Positions 51,845 to 58,550 of a DNA stretch of 64,000 nt are shown piece after piece. The translations under genes were made by a program, and so were the position numbers. Below the pieces are notes generated by a model, which ran no database searches, had not been told where the DNA came from, and saw only the letters and a program-made list of their open reading frames with translations. Origin of the DNA: Amycolatopsis mongoliensis (GTDB taxonomy: Bacteria > Actinomycetota > Actinomycetes > Mycobacteriales > Pseudonocardiaceae). How positions within the stretch are numbered: the first letter of the stretch is position 1; each line of letters opens with the position of its first letter. The DNA lies in contig NZ_CP127295.1 in NCBI RefSeq assembly GCF_030285665.1, positions 8,060,001-8,124,000 of the forward strand. Reading direction: 5' to 3'.

Positions 51845-52722
51845 CCGCCGTCGACGTGCTCGCCGAACCGGACTGGCTGGCCCGGGAGGCGGCGCACGTC
51901 GAGCGGATGCGGCGGTGGACGGTCCCGCACCAGGAGCGGCGCTCGCGGGGCGAGAAGCACCCGGTGCTGGACTTCCTGTTCACCTACTACTCGTACCGGC
52001 CGTCGCACCTCGAGCGGTGGCAGCCCGGGCCCGGCGTCGCGCTCGCCGGACCCGCGGCGCGGCGCTTCCTGGACCGCAAGGGGTACGTCGAGACCGCCGA
52101 CGGCGTGGTCCTCGACCCGGGGGGCTTCACCGAAGGCAAGGCGCGGACGGCCGAGTTCGTCCTCGGCCTGCTGACCGCGACGGCGTCCCGCGCGCCGCGG
52201 CTGAGCTGCTTCGGGCTGCACGAGTGGGCGATGGTCTACCGCGAGCCGGCCGACTCGGTGCGGCACAACCAGGTCCCGCTCCGGCTGGGCTCGGCGGGCA
52301 CCGACGCCGTCGTGGAGTCCTCGGACATCCGGTGCGGGCACTTCGACGCGTTCCGGTTCTTCACCGACGGCGCCCGGCCCAGGAACGGGCTGACGCCGTC
52401 CCGGGAGACGCAGGTCGCACTCGAGCAGCCGGGGTGCCTGCACGCGAACATGGATCTGTTCAAATGGGCTTACAAGCTCGATCCGTTCGTGCCCGCCGAG
52501 CTCGTGGCGGACGCTTTCGAGCTGGCCGCCGAGATCCGGACGCTGGACATGCGGGCGAGCCCGTACGACCTGGCGGCGCTCGGCTACCCGCCGGTGCGGA
52601 TCGAGACGGCCGAGGGACGGGCGGAGTACGCCCGGGCCCAGGGTGACTTCGCCCGGCGGGCGGCACCGGTGCGTGCCCGGCTGATCGCGCACTGCCATCG
52701 CCTGGTCAGCGCAGCACCCTGA
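51841..52722 (+). CDS. Uncharacterised conserved protein (sometimes annotated 3-methyladenine DNA glycosylase)
   Basis: 293 residues, soluble, no signal peptide. Conserved-looking blocks are HPVLDFLFTYYSYRP, LSCFGLHEWAMVYRE, SSDIRCGHFDAFRFFT and CLHANMDLFKWAYKL. Similar actinobacterial proteins are labelled as 3-methyladenine DNA glycosylase, but no HhH-GPD or AAG motif is seen here, so I do not accept that function. ATG 51841 overlaps the CNNM stop. The repeated His/Cys/Asp content suggests a possible metal site (inference). Confidence 0.65.
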   Translation: MTAVDVLAEPDWLAREAAHVERMRRWTVPHQERRSRGEKHPVLDFLFTYYSYRPSHLERWQPGPGVALAGPAARRFLDRKGYVETADGVVLDPGGFTEGKARTAEFVLGLLTATASRAPRLSCFGLHEWAMVYREPADSVRHNQVPLRLGSAGTDAVVESSDIRCGHFDAFRFFTDGARPRNGLTPSRETQVALEQPGCLHANMDLFKWAYKLDPFVPAELVADAFELAAEIRTLDMRASPYDLAALGYPPVRIETAEGRAEYARAQGDFARRAAPVRARLIAHCHRLVSAAP

Positions 52723-52837
52723 GTACGCGCCACTGTGAGTCAGATTATTCTCTCACTGATACTCACCTGTTAGGGTGATAACGGTTTCATTGCATCGCAG
52801 CGCGTGCTTGACATGCGCAGACGCCGAAAGGACGACG
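52723..52837 (+). promoter_or_regulatory. AT-rich promoter region of the repeat protein gene
   Basis: An AT-rich island (about 52735-52800) in otherwise GC-rich DNA. GTGAGT (52735-52740) and ACTCAC (52759-52764) are inverted repeats, and TGTTAGGGT (around 52769-52777) is an extended -10-like element. TTGACA at 52809-52814 is too near the ATG at 52838 to be its -35. Exact start of transcription unclear. Confidence 0.4.
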
Positions 52838-54463
52838 ATGGGGCGACACACCCGGGACGACGAGCCCGTGCCGCACCCTCAGGACCGTGCCGGGGCGCCG
52901 GGCGGACGCCGCCCGCACCCGGGTGAGGCCGCGGGCTCTTCCCGCGCCGCGGGACGTGGTGAGGCCTCGGGCGCGTACCCGGTCGCCGGCCAGGGCGCGT
53001 CCCGGACCCCGAAGCGCAGTTCCATCTCCGAGGCGTTCGGGATCGCCGGCCGCGGCGCGGCCGGGCGCGGTGAATCGTCGGGTTACTTCGTTTCCGGGGG
53101 CGGCGAGTCCTCCGGCTCCTATCCCGTCGCCGGGCACGGCGAGACTTCCGGTTCCTACCCCGTCGCTGGGCGCGGTGAGTCGTCCCCCGCCGCCCGCCGC
53201 GGTGAAACTTCAGGCTCCTATCCCGTCACCGGCCGCAGCGAGACCTCCGGCTCCTACCCCGTCGCGGGGCGCGGTGAGTCGTCTCCCGCTGCCCGCCGCG
53301 GTGAAACCTCGGGTTCCTACCCCGTCGCCGGCCTCGGCGATTCTTCCGGCGCCCACCCCGTCGCGGGGCCCGGTGGGCCCTCCACTGCCGCTCGCCGCGG
53401 TGAGGCTTCCGGCTCCTACCCCACCGTCGGCCGCGGGGACTCGTCCCCCACCGCCCGTCGTGGTGAGTCTTCCGGTTCTTACCCTGGCACCGGCGGCGGC
53501 CGCCGCCGAGGCAAAGCCGCCCCGGCCGTGCGCCGGGAGGAGTCCGCGGCCGAGCGGACCGAAGTCATCACCCGGCACGACGACACCTCCGGCGACTACC
53601 CGATCACCGCCCGCAACGAGCCGTCCGGAGCCTTCCGGGCCGTCGGCCGGGGCGAAAACACCGGCTCCCACCGCACTCTCGAGCGTGAAGAAGCCACCGA
53701 CAGCGAAACCACCTCGCGCCGCGGCCGACGTCACCGCGAAGCCGCCGACGACGAGAACCCCGGCCGCCGGCGCGTCCCCGGCCGCAGCGACACCACCGCG
53801 CCCTCCGGCAAGAGCGAGACCACCGGCTCGCACCGGACCCTCGGCAAAGGCGAGGCTACCGGGTCGCACCGGATCGTCGGCAAGAAAGCCCCCCGGCGCC
53901 GGATCGCCACCTGGCCGATCGCCTGTGCCGTGCTCGCCGCCCTGATCGGGCTCGGCGTGATCGGCTGGAACTGGGCCGACAGCGAGCTCAACAGCCGCGC
54001 CGAGGCGCAGGCGGCCAGCTGTTCCGGGGGCACGTCCCAAATGCGGATCCTCGTCACGCCGAGCGTGCAGAAACCCGTCACCGCCGCTGCCGACCGCTGG
54101 AACCAGGCCGCGACCGTCGTCCACGGCCAGTGCGTGCACGTGACGGTCGAGGCCAAGCCCTCCGCGCAGGTGCTCGACGCGCTGGTCGGCCGGACGAACC
54201 TCGACGCGATCGGCGGGCTCCCGGCCGCCTGGCTGCCCGAATCGTCGTACTGGGTCAGCGAGCTCACCACCAAGAAACCCGAGATGATCGGCTCCCCCGC
54301 CCAGTCGGTGGCGAGCGCGCGGTCGGCGGACTACCCGTTCATCGGGCTCACCGGGCAGGGCATCGACGACACCGTGCTCCGCGCGGCCCAGACCTTCCGG
54401 GAGTACCTCGAGCAGCCGCCCCAGCAGGCCGACTTCGCCGCCGCCGGGATCAAGACCGCCTAG
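52838..54463 (+). CDS. Membrane protein with ~14 twelve-residue repeats and a short binding-protein-like domain
   Basis: 541 residues from ATG 52838 (AAAGGA upstream; an in-frame start at 52775 has none). About 350 cytosolic residues are disordered and built from a repeat GE(T/S)SGSYPVAGR, degenerating to G(D/E)TTGSHRTLG; longer units alternate with SSPAARR. A membrane helix follows (~356-378), then an extracytoplasmic ~165-residue region (MRILVTPSVQKPVTAAADRW...) resembling the start of solute-binding/VWA proteins of actinobacteria, here cut short with no VWA part. The repeats contain many Ser/Thr and could be phosphorylated (inference). Converges with an aldo-keto reductase gene with a CTAG stop overlap. 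Confidence 0.7.
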   Translation: MGRHTRDDEPVPHPQDRAGAPGGRRPHPGEAAGSSRAAGRGEASGAYPVAGQGASRTPKRSSISEAFGIAGRGAAGRGESSGYFVSGGGESSGSYPVAGHGETSGSYPVAGRGESSPAARRGETSGSYPVTGRSETSGSYPVAGRGESSPAARRGETSGSYPVAGLGDSSGAHPVAGPGGPSTAARRGEASGSYPTVGRGDSSPTARRGESSGSYPGTGGGRRRGKAAPAVRREESAAERTEVITRHDDTSGDYPITARNEPSGAFRAVGRGENTGSHRTLEREEATDSETTSRRGRRHREAADDENPGRRRVPGRSDTTAPSGKSETTGSHRTLGKGEATGSHRIVGKKAPRRRIATWPIACAVLAALIGLGVIGWNWADSELNSRAEAQAASCSGGTSQMRILVTPSVQKPVTAAADRWNQAATVVHGQCVHVTVEAKPSAQVLDALVGRTNLDAIGGLPAAWLPESSYWVSELTTKKPEMIGSPAQSVASARSADYPFIGLTGQGIDDTVLRAAQTFREYLEQPPQQADFAAAGIKTA

Positions 54464-55233
54464 ACGCGCGTGCCGTTGTCGAGCTCGGCCACCACGGCGA
54501 GGTCGTCGTCGGCCAGCTCGAAGTCGAAGATCCCGAAGTTCTCGCGGGTCCGGGTCGTCGTGGCCGAGGCCGCCACGGCGACCGTGCCGACCTGCAGGTG
54601 CCACCGCAGCACGATCTGCGCCGGGGTCTTGCCGTACTTCGCCGCGAGCGCGGTGACCGTCTCGTCGGCCAGCAGGCCGGCGTTCGCGGCCGGGCTCGTC
54701 GCGGCGGTCACGATGCCGCGCTCGGCGTGGAACTCGCGCAGCGGGAGCTGCTGCAGCCACGGGTGCAGCTCGACCTGGTTCAGCACCGGGACGGCGCCGG
54801 TGGCGTCGATCAGCCGGCGCAGCTCCGAGACGCCGAACCCGGCGACGCCGACCGCGCGGACGTGGCCTTCGGCGCGAAGCCGGCTCAGGGCCCGCCAGGT
54901 GTCGGTGAACGCGCCTTTCGTGCCGTCCAGCAGGCACAGGTCGGCCCGTTCGAGCCGGAGCGCGGTCAGTGCCTGGTCGGCGGCCCGGCGGGCGGCGTCG
55001 TAGCCCTGGGCAGGCACCTTGAAGCTGACGAACAGCTCTTCGCGGGGCACTCCGGCGAGCGCCTCGCCGGCCGCGGCCTCGGTTCCCGGCGCGGTGTCGA
55101 AGCCCCGGTAGCCGATGTCGAGGGCGACGCGGACGGCCCGGCCGGTTTCGGCCGCGGTCAGTCCCGCGACACCGAACAGCAGCTGGGGGATGCGGACTCC
55201 GTCGGACAGGGCGAGCGAAGGCGGGACGGCCAT
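54460..55233 (-). CDS. Aldo-keto reductase family protein with degenerate catalytic tetrad
   Basis: 257 residues with the TIM-barrel AKR pattern: GYRGFDTA (Asp46), Lys72 in LFVSFKVP, LNQVELHPWLQQ, and the cofactor region ALAAKYGKTPAQIVLRW. Two of the four catalytic residues are changed: position 51, where Tyr is expected (DTAxxY), is Thr, and position 103, where the His of DLxLIHWP is expected, is Asp (DLCLLDGT). Asp and Lys remain. It probably no longer reduces carbonyls by the classical mechanism, and may be a binding protein or pseudoenzyme. It lies 43 bp from the XRE gene on the same strand. Confidence 0.82.
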   Translation of the reverse strand: MAVPPSLALSDGVRIPQLLFGVAGLTAAETGRAVRVALDIGYRGFDTAPGTEAAAGEALAGVPREELFVSFKVPAQGYDAARRAADQALTALRLERADLCLLDGTKGAFTDTWRALSRLRAEGHVRAVGVAGFGVSELRRLIDATGAVPVLNQVELHPWLQQLPLREFHAERGIVTAATSPAANAGLLADETVTALAAKYGKTPAQIVLRWHLQVGTVAVAASATTTRTRENFGIFDFELADDDLAVVAELDNGTRV

Positions 55234-55276
55234 CTACCGGTGATCCTCACGTCGGATGCTGCGCGGGTGTCCTCCA

Positions 55277-56083
55277 TCATTCCACCGTCGCGGCCCGCTC
55301 GCGCAGGTATCCGGCCGTCGCCGGGTCGGCCGGGAAGAACGACTCGATCACCAGTTCCGCGACCGTGACGTCCAGGGGCGTGCCGAACGTGGCCACCGTG
55401 CTGAAGAACGTCAGGTCGGTGCCCTCGTGGCGGAACTTCAGCGGCACGAAGATGTCACCCGGTCCAGGGACCTCCACCTCGGGCACCGGCTGGTCGCACG
55501 GGTAGCCGCGCAGCTCGTCCAGGAGGTCGGTGAGCCCGGGGTCCGCGGTCTGGCTCACCTGGCGGCGGAGCCGGCCGAGCAGGTGGGCGCGCCACTCGCC
55601 CAGGTTGAGGACGTGCGGGGCCATGCCGTCGGGGTGCAGGGTCGCGCGCAGGACGTTGGTGGTCAGCTCGGGCGGGATCCCGGCGACGAACAGGCCGGTG
55701 GCGGTGTTGGCGTCGACGAGGTTCCAGTTCCGGTCGACGACGGCGGCCGGGTAGGGCTCGTGGCTCGCGAGCAGCTGCCGGACGGCCTCGCGGACGGCGG
55801 TCATCCCGGGGTCTCCCAGCGCGTTCTCGGTGTAGGCGGGCGCGAACCCGGCGGCGAGCAGCAGCCGGTTGCGCTCGCGCAACGGCACGTCGAGGTGCTC
55901 GCCGAGGCGCAGCACCATGTCCCGGCTCGGCCGGGAGCGCCCGGTTTCCACGAAGCTGAGGTGGCGGGTGGAGATGTCCGCCGAGATCGCGAGGTCCAGC
56001 TGGCTGATCCGGCGCCGGTCGCGCCATTCCCGCAGCAGTTCCCCGACGGGCCGCTGTCGCCCGGCCTGCACCGTAGTCGTCAC
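55277..56083 (-). CDS. XRE-family regulator with MmyB-like ligand-binding domain
   Basis: 268 residues from GTG 56083. N-terminal Cro/CI-type HTH (RRISQLDLAISADISTRHLS, then FVETGRSRPSRDMVLRL) and a C-terminal MmyB-like PAS/ligand domain (~100-265) with PAAVVDRNWNLVDAN. MmyB-type regulators respond to fatty acids or other small molecules and often control a divergent gene. Here that gene is the SnoaL-like protein at 56265, and two CATTAC-N7-GTAAT dyads lie in the shared promoter. Confidence 0.88.
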   Translation of the reverse strand: MTTTVQAGRQRPVGELLREWRDRRRISQLDLAISADISTRHLSFVETGRSRPSRDMVLRLGEHLDVPLRERNRLLLAAGFAPAYTENALGDPGMTAVREAVRQLLASHEPYPAAVVDRNWNLVDANTATGLFVAGIPPELTTNVLRATLHPDGMAPHVLNLGEWRAHLLGRLRRQVSQTADPGLTDLLDELRGYPCDQPVPEVEVPGPGDIFVPLKFRHEGTDLTFFSTVATFGTPLDVTVAELVIESFFPADPATAGYLRERAATVE

Positions 56084-56117
56084 GCGAGCGACGCTACGAC
56101 GATCACCGGGTCGTTGC

Positions 56118-56183
56118 CATTACTTCGGGGGTAATGCCCGCGCCCGGCCCGCTCGCCGCCGCCGCATTACCTCGCGCGTAATC
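56118..56183. promoter_or_regulatory. Paired operator dyads between XRE and SnoaL genes
   Basis: CATTAC-TTCGGGG-GTAATG (56118-56136) and CATTAC-CTCGCGC-GTAATC (56165-56183) share the same arms and 7-bp spacing, 47 bp centre to centre. The first lies 35 bp before the XRE start. They are likely binding sites of the XRE regulator. Confidence 0.65.
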
Positions 56184-56264
56184 GACGGGCCGCCGCTCGT
56201 CCGCCAAAGTCGGTCTCAGCGCAGGACGACGACAACCCGTTGTCCCCCAACGAAAGGAACCACC

Positions 56265-56624
56265 ATGACCGACGTTCGCGGCATCGTCGAGCAGTACATC
56301 GCCGTCTGGAACGAGACCGACGACGACAAGCGGCGGGCCCTCATCGCCGACGTCTTCACCGACGGCGCCGGCTACACCGACCCGCTCGGGGCCGTCACCG
56401 GGCACGACGGGATCGACCAGTTCATCGGCGGGGCGCAGCAGCAGTTCGCCGGACTGGGTTTCAGCCTGCCCGCCGAGCCCGACGCGCACCACGACCTCGC
56501 GCGGTTCCAGTGGTACCTCGGCACGGCCGGCGCCGAGCCGGTCGCCATCGGGTTCGACGTCGTCGAGCTCGAGGACGGGAAGATCGCCAAGGTGCACGGC
56601 TTCCTGGACAAGCTGCCGGGCTGA
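56265..56624 (+). CDS. SnoaL-like (NTF2-fold) protein
   Basis: 119 residues, a single SnoaL-like domain of the NTF2 superfamily: VEQYIAVWNETDDDKRRALI, then VFTDGAGYTDPLG, HDGIDQFIGG and FDVVELEDGKIAKVHGFLD. Such proteins bind or isomerise small hydrophobic molecules. ATG 56265 has AAAGGAA 8 nt upstream. Divergent from an MmyB-type XRE regulator, with the paired operators between them. A perfect terminator follows. Confidence 0.85.
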   Translation: MTDVRGIVEQYIAVWNETDDDKRRALIADVFTDGAGYTDPLGAVTGHDGIDQFIGGAQQQFAGLGFSLPAEPDAHHDLARFQWYLGTAGAEPVAIGFDVVELEDGKIAKVHGFLDKLPG

Positions 56625-56629
56625 AACGC

Positions 56630-56665
56630 GGCGTGCGGGCTCCCGGGCAGGGGAGCCCGCACGCC
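56630..56665. terminator. Bidirectional intrinsic terminator
   Basis: GGCGTGCGGGCTCCC (56630-56644), loop GGGCAG and the exact 15-bp complement (56651-56665), between the convergent SnoaL and sulfoquinovose-synthase genes. Confidence 0.8.
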
Positions 56666-56675
56666 ACCCGCACCG

Positions 56676-57830
56676 CTAGCCCTTCAGCGCGCCCCGCCAG
56701 CGCACGGTCGGGCGTAGCTTCTCCGGGTTCACCCGGTGCTTGTTGGCCCCCACGATGTCGAACATCGACTCGATCAGCGTGTCCGAGAGCAGGTGCGGCT
56801 CCAGCCCCAGCCCGACCAGCCCGGTGTGCTTCACGTTGTAGTAGTGCTCCGGCGTCTCGGTGCGCGGGTTCTCCAGCTGCTCGATCTGCACCGGCCCGGG
56901 GAACCGGTCGGCGACGAGGTCGGCGATCCCGGCCACCGACATGCTCTCGGTCATCTGGTTGAAGACGCGGAACTCCCCCGCCTCGGCCGGGTTCTCCACG
57001 GCGAGCCGGATGCATTCGACGGTGTCGCGGATGTCGATCAGGCCGCGCGTCTGGGCACCCTTGCCGTACACGGTCAGCGGCTGGCCGAGCACCGCCTGGA
57101 TGACGAACCGGTTCAGCACGGTGCCGAACACCGCGTCGTAGTCGAAGCGGGTCGCCAGCCGCGGGTCGAGCGCCGTCTGCGGCGTCTGCTGGCCGTACAC
57201 GACGCCCTGGTTCAGGTCCGTCGCGCGCAGCCCCCACGCGCGGCAGGTGAATTCGATGTTGTGCGAATCGTGGACCTTGGTCAGGTGGTAGAACGACCCG
57301 GGCCGCTTCGGGAACAGCACCCGGTCGGAGCGCCCGTTGTGCTCCAGATCCAGCCAGCCTTCTTCGATGTCGACGTTCGGCGTGCCGTATTCGCCCATCG
57401 TGCCCAGTTTGACCAGATGGATCGCCGGGTCGATCTCCGCGATCGCGTACAGCAGGTTCAGGTTCCCGATCACATTGTTGTGCTGCGTGTACACCGCGTG
57501 CTCGCGGTCGATCATCGAGTACGGCGCCGACCGCTGCTCGGCGTAGTGGACGATCGCGTCGGGCGCGAAGTCGCGCACCGCGCCGAACAGGAACTCCGCG
57601 TCCAGCAGGTCGCCCTCGTAGCTGCCGATCGTGCGCCCGGAGACCTCCTGCCACGCGGCGATCCGGTCGGCCAGGGATTCGATCGGGACGAGGCTTTCGA
57701 CACCGAGTTCGGCGTCGTAGCCGCGGCGGGCGAAATTGTCGAGAACGGCTACCTCGTGGCCTTTGTCCGATAAGTGCAACGCGGTCGGCCAGCCCAGATA
57801 TCCGTCACCGCCGAGAACCAGCACTCGCAT
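56676..57830 (-). CDS. UDP-sulfoquinovose synthase-like enzyme (SqdB/SQD1/Agl3 family)
   Basis: 384 residues, an extended SDR. Seen: GGDGYLGWP NAD site (~7-15), AEQRSAPYSMIDREHAVYTQ, shown in part, with HNNVIGNLNLL, Thr144 in KLGTMGEYG, and catalytic Tyr181/Lys185 in SFYHLTK. These are the hallmarks of SQD1/SqdB, which adds sulfite to UDP-glucose to make UDP-sulfoquinovose. No SqdX/SQD2 lipid glycosyltransferase is next to it, but GtrA and a GT-C/GT2 fusion follow, so the sugar may go to a glycan or glycolipid (inference). The 222-bp gap upstream (57831-58052) is divergent to gtrA; no clear promoter was identified in it. Confidence 0.88.
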   Translation of the reverse strand: MRVLVLGGDGYLGWPTALHLSDKGHEVAVLDNFARRGYDAELGVESLVPIESLADRIAAWQEVSGRTIGSYEGDLLDAEFLFGAVRDFAPDAIVHYAEQRSAPYSMIDREHAVYTQHNNVIGNLNLLYAIAEIDPAIHLVKLGTMGEYGTPNVDIEEGWLDLEHNGRSDRVLFPKRPGSFYHLTKVHDSHNIEFTCRAWGLRATDLNQGVVYGQQTPQTALDPRLATRFDYDAVFGTVLNRFVIQAVLGQPLTVYGKGAQTRGLIDIRDTVECIRLAVENPAEAGEFRVFNQMTESMSVAGIADLVADRFPGPVQIEQLENPRTETPEHYYNVKHTGLVGLGLEPHLLSDTLIESMFDIVGANKHRVNPEKLRPTVRWRGALKG

Positions 57831-58052
57831 TGTGCCGCCTTTCCTGCTCGTTTACGCCACAAGCATGCCGATCCGACGAACGAGCAGAGGCTTGCAAGAA
57901 CCCGACGCTGCTGAAACCGGGGCTCCGCCACCCGGAACCCCCGAAGAAAGCTATCGATCACCTGCTGATGAGGACCTGGCAAATAGCTGTGAATCTCCTA
58001 TGCGTAGGGGACCCGGACGGCGGCGCCCCGGGCCCGCGGGGAGGATGGGGGC

Positions 58053-58550
58053 ATGACGACCGTAACCAACGGTGTGCGGCCCCGCACAACGGACGAAACC
58101 CGCCGCCGCGGCTGGGCCCGGCTGGCGCGCGCCGCGGCGACGTCCGTCGCGGCCACGGTCGTCAGCCAGGTCGTGCTGCTCGCGGTCCTGGCCACCGGCG
58201 GCGCCGCGGCCCTGGCGAGCACGCTGGCCTGGGCGGCCGGCGCGGTGCTCAACTTCGTGGTCACCCGCCGCTGGGTGTGGGGCCGCACCGGGCGCCCGCG
58301 CCTGCGCCGCGAACTGCTGCCCTACCTCGTCGTCATCGGCCTCGGCGGGCTCGCGTCGGTCGGCCTCACGACGCTGGCCGGCTCCCTGCTGACGCCGCTG
58401 GACCTGCCGCACTTCTGGTGGGTCGTGCTCGTCGACGGAGCGTACGTGGCCAGTTACGCGCTGGTGTTCGTCGTGAAGTTCACCCTGCTCGACCGGCTCG
58501 TGTTCGGCCGCGGCGCAGCACGTACCCCCGCCACCACGTCCCCGTCATGA
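58053..58550 (+). CDS. GtrA-family membrane protein
   Basis: 165 residues with four membrane helices and the GtrA-type features: AAGAVLNFVVTRRWVW in TM2-3 and a C-terminal LVFVVKFTLLDRLVFG. GtrA proteins help flip or position undecaprenyl-phosphate-linked sugars in glycan modification systems together with a GT2 enzyme. The GT2 fusion gene lies on the opposite strand and their 3' ends overlap by 71 bp. GGGGAGGATGGGGGC before the ATG. Confidence 0.85.
   Translation: MTTVTNGVRPRTTDETRRRGWARLARAAATSVAATVVSQVVLLAVLATGGAAALASTLAWAAGAVLNFVVTRRWVWGRTGRPRLRRELLPYLVVIGLGGLASVGLTTLAGSLLTPLDLPHFWWVVLVDGAYVASYALVFVVKFTLLDRLVFGRGAARTPATTSPS

Noticed and set aside
51841..52722. DNA glycosylase function
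   Set aside because: The label exists for similar proteins, but no helix-hairpin-helix or AAG-type motif is visible.
52809..52814. TTGACA as the -35 of the repeat-protein gene
   Set aside because: It lies only 24 bp before the ATG, so a -10 would fall on the start codon.
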